Assembly (NCBI GenBank): GCA_013177795.1
Contig: JABLXY010000001.1
Location: 868,001 to 932,000, forward strand
Source: Syntrophaceae bacterium
Lineage (GTDB): Bacteria > Desulfobacterota > Syntrophia > Syntrophales > UBA2192
Direction: 5' to 3'
DNA: 64,000 nt
This document shows, one piece after another, positions 47,135 to 55,849 of this stretch (positions within the stretch are counted from its first letter, which is position 1; the number at the start of each line of letters is the position of its first letter). A program made the translations under genes and the position numbers. A model generated the notes under the pieces. That model saw nothing but the letters and a program-made list of their open reading frames with translations. It was not told the DNA's origin and did not search any database.

Positions 47135-49107
47135 GCGCATACCTCTACGACGGGTTCATCGAGCACTGCCGCCACAAGCCCCGGGAACACCGGTTCCGCT
47201 ACCCCCTGTACGTCTACGGCTTCGACCTGGAGGACCTGCCGGAGCTGGACCGCCGGCTCCCCTTCTTCGGGTACAACCGATTCCGGCCCGCAGCGGTGCA
47301 CGACAAGGACTACCTGGACGCCGGGCCGGGCTCGATCCGCGAAAAGCTCGACCGCTTCCTCGCGAGGGAGGCCTTCGCCGAACCCGTGGCCCGCGTCTTT
47401 CTCGTCACGTCGCCCCGCTACTTCAACTACGTCTTCAACCCCGTGAGTTTCTACTGGCTCTTCGCCGACGACGGGAGGCTCATCGGCAACGTGGCGGAGG
47501 TGAACAACACCTTCGGGGAGAAGCACCTCTACATCCTGCGATCGCCGGGCCGTGCGGGCAGCGGGCAGACGGCCACCTACCGGGCCGACAAGGCCTTCCA
47601 CGTCTCGCCCTTCAACCGCATCGAGGGGACCTACGAATTCTTCTTCGCGGACATCGCGAGGGAACTCGACGTGCGGATTGGCATCCGGAAGGACAACGAG
47701 GTCGTCTTCGAGGCACAGTTGCGGGGGACGCCCGAGCCGCTCACCGCGGCAAGCCAGCTGAGGATGTTCCTGCGCCACCCGATCGTGCCGCACCTGTCCA
47801 TGCCCCGCATCCTCTACGAGGCGGCGAAGCTCTCCTTCGGCAAGAAGCTCGCCTACCACGACAAGCCCGTGCCGCTCAGCCCCATGACGATCCGCATCAA
47901 CCCGCCCACGCTCGTGCAGCGCCGGTGCATGAAGACCGCGTTCGACACCTTCGGCCGCGCCGAGAGGGGGGCCCTGCGCATGACCCTGCCCGACGGGACG
48001 GTGAAGATCTTCGGCGACCCCGCCTCGCCCGGCCAGGCGGAGATGACCGTGCGGGACTGGCGGTTCTTCTCGCGCGCCGTCATCGGGGGCGACATCGGCC
48101 TCGGCGAGTCCTACATGGACGACGAGTGGGACTCGCCCGACCTGGCGGGGACGCTGGCCTGGTTCGTCCGGAACCGCGACGCCTTCTTCGGCCGCTACCA
48201 GCGCCTCGAGCCCGTCTTCGACCGCCTCAACCGGATCCTCTACCCGATCTCGGAGAACACGCTCCCGGGCAGCAGGAAAAACATCATCACCCACTACGAC
48301 CTGGGCAACGAGTTCTTCAAGGTCTTCCTCGATTCCTCGATGACCTACTCCTGCGCGCGCTGGCTGAGCGAGGACGACACGCTCGAGCAGGCCCAGAGAA
48401 ACAAGCTGCAGGCCATGATCCGCAAGGCGGCGATCGGCCCCGGCGACCACGTCCTCGAGATCGGCTGCGGCTGGGGCAGCTTTGCCGTCGAGGCGGCCAG
48501 GACGACGGGCTGCCGGCTGACGGGCATCACCATCTCCGACGCCCAGTACGAGTATGCCCGCGAGCGGATCCGCCGCGAGGGCCTCGAGGACCGCGTGGAG
48601 ATCGTCCTGCGCGACTACCGGGAGATCAGGGGGCCCTTCGACCGCATCGTCTCCATCGAGATGCTCGAGGCCGTGGGCCACCGGTACTTCGAGACGTTCT
48701 TCGAATGCTGCGACCGTCTCCTCAAGCCCGGCGGCGTGATGGCCCTGCAGTTCATCTCCATCCCGGACCGCCGCTACGACCGGTACCGGAAGGGCCACGA
48801 CTGGATCCGCAAGCACATCTTCCCCGGGGGCGAGCTTCCCTCGCTGGCCGTCGTGATGAAGGCCCTGGCCGACAGGACGTGCCTCAACGTGCAGGCCGTG
48901 GAGAACATCGGCAAGGATTACGCGCGGACGCTGCGCGAGTGGCGCAGGCGCTTCCTGGCGGGGATCGACCGTGTGGCCGCCCTGGGCTTCGACCGGAGCT
49001 TCCAGCGCAAGTGGGTCTACTACCTCGCGGGGTGCGAGGCCTGCTTCGAAACGGGCTACCTCGGCGATCTGCAGATGGTGATGAAAAAGTCGGAAATCGG
49101 TTACTGA
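47131..49107 (+). CDS. DUF1365 - cyclopropane-fatty-acyl-phospholipid synthase fusion
   Basis: One uninterrupted 658-residue reading frame joins two domains normally encoded separately. Residues 1-250 are DUF1365 (YDGFIEHCRHKP, YFNYVFNPVSFYWLF, HVSPFNRIEGTYEF). Residues 265-650 are a CFA-synthase methyltransferase (THYDLGNEFFKVFLD, SAM motif VLEIGCGWGS at 441-450, ISDAQYEYARERI). CFA synthases use SAM to modify unsaturated phospholipid chains at the membrane. Overlap with the upstream oxidase gene and the following NTF2-like lipoprotein suggest a lipid-modification operon. Confidence 0.92.
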   Translation: MSAYLYDGFIEHCRHKPREHRFRYPLYVYGFDLEDLPELDRRLPFFGYNRFRPAAVHDKDYLDAGPGSIREKLDRFLAREAFAEPVARVFLVTSPRYFNYVFNPVSFYWLFADDGRLIGNVAEVNNTFGEKHLYILRSPGRAGSGQTATYRADKAFHVSPFNRIEGTYEFFFADIARELDVRIGIRKDNEVVFEAQLRGTPEPLTAASQLRMFLRHPIVPHLSMPRILYEAAKLSFGKKLAYHDKPVPLSPMTIRINPPTLVQRRCMKTAFDTFGRAERGALRMTLPDGTVKIFGDPASPGQAEMTVRDWRFFSRAVIGGDIGLGESYMDDEWDSPDLAGTLAWFVRNRDAFFGRYQRLEPVFDRLNRILYPISENTLPGSRKNIITHYDLGNEFFKVFLDSSMTYSCARWLSEDDTLEQAQRNKLQAMIRKAAIGPGDHVLEIGCGWGSFAVEAARTTGCRLTGITISDAQYEYARERIRREGLEDRVEIVLRDYREIRGPFDRIVSIEMLEAVGHRYFETFFECCDRLLKPGGVMALQFISIPDRRYDRYRKGHDWIRKHIFPGGELPSLAVVMKALADRTCLNVQAVENIGKDYARTLREWRRRFLAGIDRVAALGFDRSFQRKWVYYLAGCEACFETGYLGDLQMVMKKSEIGY

Positions 49108-49143
49108 CCCCCCTGAAACACTGTAGCGAACGGAGCATACCCC

Positions 49144-49722
49144 ATGAAGCACTCCCTGCGCATCGGCGTGATGATGACAGCGCTCACCGTGGCCCTCTGG
49201 GGCTGTACGGGCGGAAAGCCTATGACGCTCGAAAATTATTACAAGGAGCTGGCCGCCACGGACCCGGCCAGGACGGCCCTGGTCAAGCCGGGATCGGCCG
49301 AGGAAAAGGCCGCCATCGAGGCCTTCAAGGCATACTACAAGGTGTTCGCCGAGGACGTCATCCGGCGCGATACGAAGAACCTCTACGCGAAGGATGCCTT
49401 CTTCAAGGACGGCTACAAGGAGGTCAAGGGCGTCGAGGCGATCGAGAACTACTTCATCGCCACCACGAAGGCCATCGATTCCTGCACCTTCGACATCGCC
49501 GACTTGAGCGTGCACGACGGCAACTACTATTTCCGCTGGGTCATGAAGCTGACGCTCAAGCGCGACAAGGACAACCCGATGGAGCAGATCGGCATGTCCC
49601 ACGTCCGCTTCGGGCCCGACGGGAAAGTCGTCTTCCACGCCGATTACTGGGACACGAGCATCGTCTTCGAGCGCTTCCCGGTCATCGGCGCGATTATCCG
49701 ATGGGCGAAGGAACAGTTCTAA
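49144..49722 (+). CDS. NTF2/SnoaL-like lipoprotein
   Basis: This 192-residue exported protein has a lipobox ALWGC (Cys21) and a cone-shaped NTF2-like domain (about 60-185; YYKVFAEDVIRRDTKNLYAKDAFFKDG, VSHVRFGPDGKVVFHADYWD-like pattern). Such proteins accompany CFA-type operons in other bacteria. It lies 36 bp after the fusion gene and is followed by a terminator, so it ends the operon. It may bind a lipid intermediate in the periplasm, which is inference. Confidence 0.82.
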   Translation: MKHSLRIGVMMTALTVALWGCTGGKPMTLENYYKELAATDPARTALVKPGSAEEKAAIEAFKAYYKVFAEDVIRRDTKNLYAKDAFFKDGYKEVKGVEAIENYFIATTKAIDSCTFDIADLSVHDGNYYFRWVMKLTLKRDKDNPMEQIGMSHVRFGPDGKVVFHADYWDTSIVFERFPVIGAIIRWAKEQF

Positions 49723-49785
49723 TTTCCTTTTCTCATCTAGCGTTGCAACTAATTGGTTGCATCCGTTGGTTCCTTGTTGACAATA

Positions 49786-49837
49786 GCGGAGGCTTTTCAT
49801 ATAACGCACGCAGCGTGTGAGAGCCTCTGCTTTTTTT
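49786..49837 (+). terminator. Terminator after the lipid-modification operon
   Basis: GCGGAGGCT (49786-49794) pairs with AGCCTCTGC (49822-49830), followed by TTTTTTT. The 27-nt loop contains a second small inverted repeat (GCACGC/GCGTGT). Confidence 0.75.
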
Positions 49838-49865
49838 CATCCCCCGACATCGATGGAGGGTCGTC

Positions 49866-50672
49866 ATGACGGAAGCGGCAAGCAGCGAGCGTTTCAAGAC
49901 CATCCAGGACCTCATGCACGAGCTGGTCGCACTGTGGCAGCGGGTCAATGACCTCGAGGAATCGGACCGGGAGCTCCGCAAGGCCCTCGAAGCGTCGAGG
50001 GCCCATGAAACACGTCTCCGGAGCATCATCGGGGCCATGCCGCTGCGCCTCTTCGTCAAGGATGTGGGGCTCAACTACCTTCTGTGCAACGAGGCCTACT
50101 CCCTCGACTGGGACATGCGGGCCGGCGATCTCGCTGGAAAGTCCGACCGCGACCTCTTCGCCGCCGAGACGGCCGACAAGCTCGCCGAGATCGAGCACGA
50201 AGTGATCCGCTCCGGCAGGACGGAAATCGCCGAGGAGGACCGGCTCGTGGCCGGCCGCGAGGTCACATTCCTGGCGATCCGAAAGCCCGTCATCGACGGG
50301 GAGGGCAACACCTTGGGGATCCTGGGCATCCTGCAGGACATCACGGAGGACAAGCGGCAGAGGGCCGCCCAAGAGCGGCGGATCCACGAGCTGGAGGGGG
50401 CTCTCGCGGAGCGCGTGGGCCAGGTAGAGTCCCTGAAGAGCGAACTGGAGAGGACGGCGGCGGAGCACCGGCAGAGGGAAGAGGAGTTCAGCCGCCTGCG
50501 CTCCGAGATGGAAAGCGAGCTGCAGATCCGCCGAGAGGAGATCCACCGGCTCAGAAACGACCTGCAGAAGGAGATGTACGAGCGTGGCCAGGCCGTCGAG
50601 GCCCTGAGGAAAGCCGTCGCCCACTCCCAGGAGCTTCTCGAGTCGGTGCAGAAATTCGCCGAACAGCGGTAG
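49866..50672 (+). CDS. PAS-domain protein with flanking coiled coils, no output domain
   Basis: This 268-residue soluble protein has a first coiled coil (about 10-50), a single PAS domain (about 52-160, with LRLFVKDVGLNYLLCNEAY and GILGILQDITEDK) and a long second coiled coil (about 162-262). There is no kinase, GGDEF or HTH domain, so it probably signals through protein contact or dimer change. The gene is flanked by terminators on both sides, hence monocistronic. Confidence 0.8.
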   Translation: MTEAASSERFKTIQDLMHELVALWQRVNDLEESDRELRKALEASRAHETRLRSIIGAMPLRLFVKDVGLNYLLCNEAYSLDWDMRAGDLAGKSDRDLFAAETADKLAEIEHEVIRSGRTEIAEEDRLVAGREVTFLAIRKPVIDGEGNTLGILGILQDITEDKRQRAAQERRIHELEGALAERVGQVESLKSELERTAAEHRQREEEFSRLRSEMESELQIRREEIHRLRNDLQKEMYERGQAVEALRKAVAHSQELLESVQKFAEQR

Positions 50673-50700
50673 GAACGCCGCAGACCGGACGACGCAAAAG

Positions 50701-50735
50701 AGAGGCAGGGCCACCGGGCCCTGCCTCTTCTTTTT
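50701..50735. terminator. Bidirectional terminator between PAS gene and DUF5666-type gene
   Basis: AGAGGCAGGGCC (50701-50712) and GGCCCTGCCTCT (50717-50728) form a perfect 12-bp stem with a 4-nt loop, followed by TCTTTTT. It lies between two convergent genes. Confidence 0.92.
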
Positions 50736-50757
50736 GGAGTTCCGACTGACGGTTCCG

Positions 50758-52305
50758 CTAATCCACGATCAGAACCACCGGCGCCTCGAAATCCGCCCCG
50801 GTGGTTTCCAGGCCGAAGTAGACAACCTTGTCACCCGCCCGGATCGTCGAGAAGGGCACGAGGCTGCAGCCGCTTCTGAGGTCGAGGACCGTGGCCCCGG
50901 CGGGAACACGCACGGTGCGGCCGTCCACGACCATGGTGTCCGAGCCGACAGAGCTGACCGTCCCCTCGACCTTCTGCCCCACGATGAACACCGTCTTTGC
51001 CGTGGCAGGAGACGCAATCGCCGGGTCGAGAAGAATGCGCACGTGCCGGCCCGCGGTGAGGTAGCTTGCGGACACCTGGCCGTCCCCTTCGATGTAGACG
51101 GGCGCCGCCGCCGGGACGAAGACCTGGACCCCCGTTGTCCCTCCTTCCGGCATGACGGTGAGTTGCCTGCCGCCGGAGACGTCCGACGCGGACGTGATCT
51201 CCCCAGTCACTTCCTTAGGCCGCAGGACCACGACCGCCGCGCTCAGCTCGAACCCGACAAGCTTTCCGATGACCCTGGCCACCATGCCTTCCTGGATGGC
51301 CTCGGGCCCGACCTCCGTGTTGCAGTCCGTCAGGATGAGCGTTTTGGCCGGATCGATCCTTACCACATACGTCCCGAGGATCTCCTCCTGGCTGAACGTG
51401 GTGAGTTGGAACACGTTCGATGAGACGACACCGGCCACCTCACCCACGACATCCAGGACATCGCCGATGATGACCAGCGACGCGGCCAGGGCGCCCGACG
51501 AATCCATCTGCCCCCTTACCCGGACTTCCTGGCCGACCTCGAGGTCTCCCGCATCACCGAAATCACCGCTGGCAAGGAATATGTCCGTGCCGGAGGTCAG
51601 CTTGATATCCAGCGTCCCGCGGCGGTCGTCGAGAGCCATGACGAATCCCGTCGTCTGGTTGAGTGAATTTTTAATCAGGCTGGTGATGGTGCCGTGGACG
51701 ATCTTCGGGCAGATCTCGGCGGGGAAGCCTGTCTCGATTTTGACGAAGACGACGGGACGGAAGATGTACCTGTCCCTCTTGCTGGGATGGACGTGTATCG
51801 CCTTGTTGGCATCCATGTCCAGGCGAATGGAAAGGGTCCCGCCGGGCTCAACGGTGAAGGTGCCGCGGGGGTTGAGATCGATCTTGCCGCTTGGAAGTTT
51901 GACTTCCGTCACAAGAGGTCTTCCCTCCTTCGGCACGAGATCGATATTCGTAACCCGGAGCCGTATCTTGGAATAGGTGCCGGCAGGAACGTTCCTCTTG
52001 ATGGTGAGGAGGAAATCCTCCTGCCTGTGCTGAAGCAGGTCAATCTCGCACCCGCTCGGGTTCTCGTAGATCACGACCGGAGCGCCGCTGACGGGAATCA
52101 GCGACACTTCCGTGACGGTCACGAGGATCTTTTCAAAGTCATCCGTCGGCCCGTCCTTGATGAATATTGCCACGGTTCCCGTCTGGACCCCCGAAGGACT
52201 CGCTCCTCCACCTCCGCCGCCACCGCCGCATCCGGTAAGCGAGATCATCATCGCACAGACAACAATAGTCAACACTCGATAATCCATAAGCTTTTTCCGC
52301 TTCAT
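50758..52305 (-). CDS. Large lipoprotein with DUF4382 and DUF5666-like repeats
   Basis: This 515-residue lipoprotein has its lipobox at SLTGC (Cys26), followed by a Gly8 tract. An N-terminal domain (about 40-200) resembles DUF4382 (GTVAIFIKDGPTDDFEKILVTVTEVSLIPV). Several beta-barrel-like repeats follow (ITGE/VEGTVSSVGSDTMVVDGRTVRVPAGATV), typical of DUF5666. It is likely exposed on the outer membrane or periplasmic. The start follows AAGGAGG. It is divergent from the patatin lipoprotein. Confidence 0.82.
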   Translation of the reverse strand: MKRKKLMDYRVLTIVVCAMMISLTGCGGGGGGGGASPSGVQTGTVAIFIKDGPTDDFEKILVTVTEVSLIPVSGAPVVIYENPSGCEIDLLQHRQEDFLLTIKRNVPAGTYSKIRLRVTNIDLVPKEGRPLVTEVKLPSGKIDLNPRGTFTVEPGGTLSIRLDMDANKAIHVHPSKRDRYIFRPVVFVKIETGFPAEICPKIVHGTITSLIKNSLNQTTGFVMALDDRRGTLDIKLTSGTDIFLASGDFGDAGDLEVGQEVRVRGQMDSSGALAASLVIIGDVLDVVGEVAGVVSSNVFQLTTFSQEEILGTYVVRIDPAKTLILTDCNTEVGPEAIQEGMVARVIGKLVGFELSAAVVVLRPKEVTGEITSASDVSGGRQLTVMPEGGTTGVQVFVPAAAPVYIEGDGQVSASYLTAGRHVRILLDPAIASPATAKTVFIVGQKVEGTVSSVGSDTMVVDGRTVRVPAGATVLDLRSGCSLVPFSTIRAGDKVVYFGLETTGADFEAPVVLIVD

Positions 52306-52765
52306 GATGAAAGCCCTCCTTCAACACACACAGGCCCTTGCCCGAATCAATTTTCAAGCCTTCAGGGAAGACCAATACACAAACCAAACCACGATTTCTA
52401 ACTGCTCGTTGTATAAGCACAATCGCAAATCGCAGGGTTTGCTGCCCTCCTCAATTTTGTAAAGAAAACCGTCGGCAAAGGTGCCGCCCGGGCAACCATT
52501 TCAGCCTAACTCCATGCCGTAACGCCATTTTTTGAAAATTAGAAAAAGTGTAAACTAAGGCAACAGTCGCAACCCTTTCCTGTGGATATCCCAAGGGCGT
52601 CCATCTTTGGAATGGGAGATAAGTTTTTGCCGACCGAGATGCACTGTCTTGCAGAAACAGGATATTTTGATTGAGTGGGCTTCCGCCGTTTCGTGTTATA
52701 AGCAAAAATCGATTGATGGCGCAGGGGTTGAAGAAGCACTGAATCGAAATCCGGCCGGAGGGGTT
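52306..52765. other. 460-bp divergent region with a structured segment
   Basis: This interval lies between two divergent lipoprotein genes. A CGGCA-AAGG-TGCCG hairpin next to CCCGGGCAACC lies at about 52473-52497, and GCAAAT/GTTTGC-like pairs at about 52420-52442. On the minus strand this would be in the 5' leader of the DUF5666-type gene. A riboswitch-like element is possible, but I cannot match it to a known class by eye. No gene is seen. Confidence 0.35.
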
Positions 52766-54142
52766 ATGAAAAAGCGGAGGTCGCTTTCGTTGACAGTTAT
52801 CGTGATTTCGCTGATGCTCGCATCCTGCGTCATCGTGCCGAAGAACAGCCACATCAATCTTTCGGCCGATGATCCGGCAGTGCCGGCGCCTGCACCCTCG
52901 TCGGCCGCCTACATCGCGTCAACCGACATCCGCTATGACGTGGACTGGCAGTGCCGCAATGCCTGGAGCGGCCCTCCCCCGGAGCGCTCTATCGACAAGT
53001 GCCTCGAGGACGCCTCCCGGCGTGACCCCGATTTCATCGCCCTCGCCCTCTCGGGCGGCGGCAGCCGCGCCGCCGTGTTCTCGGCGGCCGTGCTCTTCGA
53101 GCTGCGCCGTCACGGCATCCTCCAGCGGGTCGACGTCATCTCGTCGGCATCGGGAGGCTCTGTGACGGCGGCCCTTTACGCGGCGAGCTGCGACGATGCG
53201 CAGGACTGCCCGGCCACGGTGAACCCCGACCTGCGGCGGACGATCTGGAAGGAAAGCGACGTCTACCCGCTGCTCCAGCAGAATCTGATCGACCGTTGGC
53301 GCATCAACTGCTGGCGCCCGGAAAACATCGTCCGATACGCCACGTACTTCGACCGCACCGACGTGATGGCCGAGACCTTCGCCGAGACCCTCTTCGGCGG
53401 CACGCGGGACACGGTGAACAGTTTTCTCTTCCGCGACCTCAACCCGAGGAGGCCCTATCTCGTCCTCAACTCGACGAACAACACCGACAGCGTGGCCGTG
53501 CCCGAGATCTTCACCTTCACCGAGCAGGACTTCGGGACTCTCCGCGCACGGCTGGACCTTTTCCCCGTCGCCTACGGCGTTGCGGGCTCGGCGGCCTTCC
53601 CGGGGGCCTTTCACTACGTCACGCTGCGCGATTACAGGACACAGGACGCGAGATTCGTCCACTTCTTGGACGGCGGCGTCCAGGACAACCTTGGCATCGA
53701 ATCCCTGTGGCGGATCCTGTTGCGCGACAGCGGGACCCGGTACCGGGGCGTCCCGGTCCTCGTCATCCTCGCCGATTCGCGGCCGGCCGCCAATCCCAAG
53801 AGCGCAGCCGACCCTGACCCGAGGCGCTTCCTGGACTACTTCGTGGACTTCTCCAACGTCAGGGACACCTACAGCCTGCTGATGGTGGAAAACCAGCGGC
53901 TCAGGGCCCGCGAGTTCGACAAATACGTGAAGAGCCGCCCACGCGGGCTGTTCATCCACCTCGAGTTCGGCATGCTCAAGGACAGCCACCCGGACCTCTA
54001 CGACAGGGTAAAGGACATACCGACCAATTTCAGGATCCGCGACGGACAGGCGGAGAGTCTGAAGCAGGCCGCCGCCATCCTCGTCGAAAAGGCCGTCGAG
54101 AAGATCCGGGCAGACGCCTACTGGGGGGGCCGTTTCAACTGA
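52766..54142 (+). CDS. Patatin-like phospholipase lipoprotein
   Basis: This 458-residue lipoprotein (lipobox LASC, Cys21) has a patatin-type lipase domain. The oxyanion loop is LSGGGSR (95-101), the nucleophile elbow is SASGG with Ser129, and the catalytic Asp302 is in DGG. The elbow begins with Ser instead of Gly, giving SSASGGS, which is closer to cPLA2-type GVSGGS. The ATG at 52766 follows GGAGGGG. It is predicted to cleave acyl esters of phospholipids at the envelope. The EamA gene starts 1 bp after its stop. Confidence 0.88.
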   Translation: MKKRRSLSLTVIVISLMLASCVIVPKNSHINLSADDPAVPAPAPSSAAYIASTDIRYDVDWQCRNAWSGPPPERSIDKCLEDASRRDPDFIALALSGGGSRAAVFSAAVLFELRRHGILQRVDVISSASGGSVTAALYAASCDDAQDCPATVNPDLRRTIWKESDVYPLLQQNLIDRWRINCWRPENIVRYATYFDRTDVMAETFAETLFGGTRDTVNSFLFRDLNPRRPYLVLNSTNNTDSVAVPEIFTFTEQDFGTLRARLDLFPVAYGVAGSAAFPGAFHYVTLRDYRTQDARFVHFLDGGVQDNLGIESLWRILLRDSGTRYRGVPVLVILADSRPAANPKSAADPDPRRFLDYFVDFSNVRDTYSLLMVENQRLRAREFDKYVKSRPRGLFIHLEFGMLKDSHPDLYDRVKDIPTNFRIRDGQAESLKQAAAILVEKAVEKIRADAYWGGRFN

Positions 54143-54143
54143 G

Positions 54144-55019
54144 ATGACCTGGTTCCTGCTCTCCCTGACGGCCGCCGTGGGCCTGGCCACGGCGGACGCC
54201 ATGACGAAGCGCTTCTTCGGCGACCTGGCGCCCTACCGCATGGGCGCGACCCGCATCGTGGCCATCGCCCCCTGGATGATCCTGACGCTGCTCTTCCTCC
54301 CCGCGGTTGTCCCCGACCGGACGTTCTGGCTGGCCCTTGCCGCGGCGCTGCCGCTGGAGATCTCGGCGTTCTTCCTCTACATGCGGGCGCTCAAGCTCTC
54401 GCCCCTGTCGCTCTCCCTGCCCTTCCTGGCTTTCACGCCCGTCTTCATGATCCTCACGGGTCACCTCCTTCTCGATGAGTCGATCGCGGCAGGCGGCGCG
54501 CTGGGCATCGGGCTCATCGTCGCGGGGGCCTACGTCCTGAACCTCTCCAAGGCGAGGGCGGGTATGCTCGGGCCGATCCGGGCCGTCGCCCGCGAGCCCG
54601 GTTCCTGGATCATGCTCGCTATCTCCCTCATCTACGCCGTGACGGCACCGCTCGGCAAGATCGCGGTTCTGCACTCGAACCCGTGGTTCTTCGCCGCCGT
54701 CTACAATCTCGTCCTGACCGTGATCATCGTCGCGCTCTGGCCCGTGGCCGGAAACGACCGGGGAGCCCCGGGCCTCTTCAGCAGGCCGCGGGCCATGCTC
54801 ATGCTCGGCCTTGTCTGCTCCATTGAGAATGTCTGCCACATGGCGGCCATCGCGCAGGTCGAGGCGGCCTACATGATCGCCGTCAAGCGCCTGAGTCTCC
54901 TGTTCGGGGTTCTCTATGGGGCGTGGTGGTTCGGGGAGGAGAATATCCGCGAGCGCCTCGCGGGCGCGGCCATCATGATCGCCGGCGTGTTCCTGATCCG
55001 CTGGGCGCAGGGGGGGTGA
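54144..55019 (+). CDS. EamA/DMT-family transporter
   Basis: This 291-residue protein has about ten TM helices in two repeats of five (EamA domains at about 1-135 and 150-290). It belongs to the drug/metabolite transporter superfamily. The start lies directly after the patatin stop, so the genes are probably co-transcribed. The substrate is unknown. Confidence 0.87.
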   Translation: MTWFLLSLTAAVGLATADAMTKRFFGDLAPYRMGATRIVAIAPWMILTLLFLPAVVPDRTFWLALAAALPLEISAFFLYMRALKLSPLSLSLPFLAFTPVFMILTGHLLLDESIAAGGALGIGLIVAGAYVLNLSKARAGMLGPIRAVAREPGSWIMLAISLIYAVTAPLGKIAVLHSNPWFFAAVYNLVLTVIIVALWPVAGNDRGAPGLFSRPRAMLMLGLVCSIENVCHMAAIAQVEAAYMIAVKRLSLLFGVLYGAWWFGEENIRERLAGAAIMIAGVFLIRWAQGG

Positions 55020-55029
55020 AAAGGCTAAA

Positions 55030-55050
55030 GCCGCAGGCAACAAGCCTCTT
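55030..55050 (+). repeat. Heptamer array after the EamA gene
   Basis: Three 7-nt units (GCCGCAG, GCAACAA, GCCTCTT) start 11 bp after the EamA stop, preceded by a degenerate GCTAAA. The second unit is identical to units after etfB and after pgm. Confidence 0.5.
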
Positions 55051-55060
55051 GGCGGAAGAC

Positions 55061-55106
55061 AAATCCCCCTGCCCTCCTTTCAAACAGGGGGGAGAGGGGG
55101 ATTTTT
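55061..55106. repeat. AAATCCCCC...GGGGGATTT inverted repeat
   Basis: AAATCCCCCTGCCC...CCTTTCAAACAGGGG...GGGGGATTTTT is a long imperfect hairpin. It lies between convergent genes, and its right arm encodes the last eight residues of the CDP-alcohol phosphatidyltransferase. Related but degenerate hairpins occur at 25732-25750 and 43252-43289. It may work as a terminator in both directions. Confidence 0.7.
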
Positions 55107-55757
55107 CGCCAGCTCTTTGCGGCTGGAAATCAGGCGCTGCAATGCGGTGATGTTCGTCAGGACGGCGAGGAGCACGATCGTCCACTGCAGGGTGCAGTCC
55201 CCGCAGCCGGGAAAGAACAGGCTGTTGATCGGCGCGTTCAGGACCGTTCCGGCGATGAGAAGGATCAGCCGCTCGGGGCGCTGCATGAGGCCCCGGAACT
55301 CGGTCTGCCCCAGGCCTTCCGCCCGTGCCTTCACGTAGCTCACCATGACGGAGCCCATGAGCGCCGCGGCCGTGACCCAGAACATCCAGCCGTCGCGGAA
55401 GTGAAAGAGAAAGCCGAAGAAGATGAAGAACTCGGCGTAGCGGTCGAGGGTGGAGTCGAACAGGGCGCCGAAGCGCGTGACCTTTCCCGACAATCTCGCC
55501 ACGGTGCCGTCGATGGGGTCCATCAGGGCCGAGAACCACAGGAACATCCCGCCGAGGAAGATGAGCCCCGCAGCGAAGAAGATGCCCGCCACGAGCGAGA
55601 GACCGAGCCCCATCAGCGTGATGAGGTTGGGCGAGACGCCCGCAGCCACGAAGGGCCGGGCGACCTTCTCCATGAGGGCGTAATAACTCTTCTGCGTTCT
55701 TTGCCGGAAGCCCCCTTCCTCGTAGGGCATGGGCCATTGCTCCTCAGCGCCGATCAC
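55080..55757 (-). CDS. CDP-alcohol phosphatidyltransferase family protein
   Basis: This 225-residue membrane enzyme has the complete CDP-alcohol signature: Asp83-Gly-X2-Ala-Arg88, Gly97, Asp101 and Asp105. Several TM helices (about 38-75, 108-130, 160-180) fit the family. It transfers a phosphatidyl group from CDP-diacylglycerol to an alcohol; whether the acceptor is glycerol-phosphate, inositol-phosphate or another alcohol cannot be told. Its C-terminal KNPPLPPV is encoded by an intergenic-type repeat. pgpA, another phospholipid gene, lies 6 kb away. Confidence 0.87.
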   Translation of the reverse strand: MIGAEEQWPMPYEEGGFRQRTQKSYYALMEKVARPFVAAGVSPNLITLMGLGLSLVAGIFFAAGLIFLGGMFLWFSALMDPIDGTVARLSGKVTRFGALFDSTLDRYAEFFIFFGFLFHFRDGWMFWVTAAALMGSVMVSYVKARAEGLGQTEFRGLMQRPERLILLIAGTVLNAPINSLFFPGCGDCTLQWTIVLLAVLTNITALQRLISSRKELAKNPPLPPV

Positions 55758-55849
55758 GTCCCTGCGGTTTGCGCGCAGTATGGGTAATGCGAACCCTGCT
55801 TTCCATGGGAAAAGGGAGCGTGCAGGGCTTTACCCGCCCGTCAGCGGGT

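Noticed and set aside
52195-52235. Phase-variable poly-G tract in the DUF4382/DUF5666-type lipoprotein
   Set aside because: The Gly8 run is encoded by mixed GGN codons, not a homopolymer, so slippage is unlikely.
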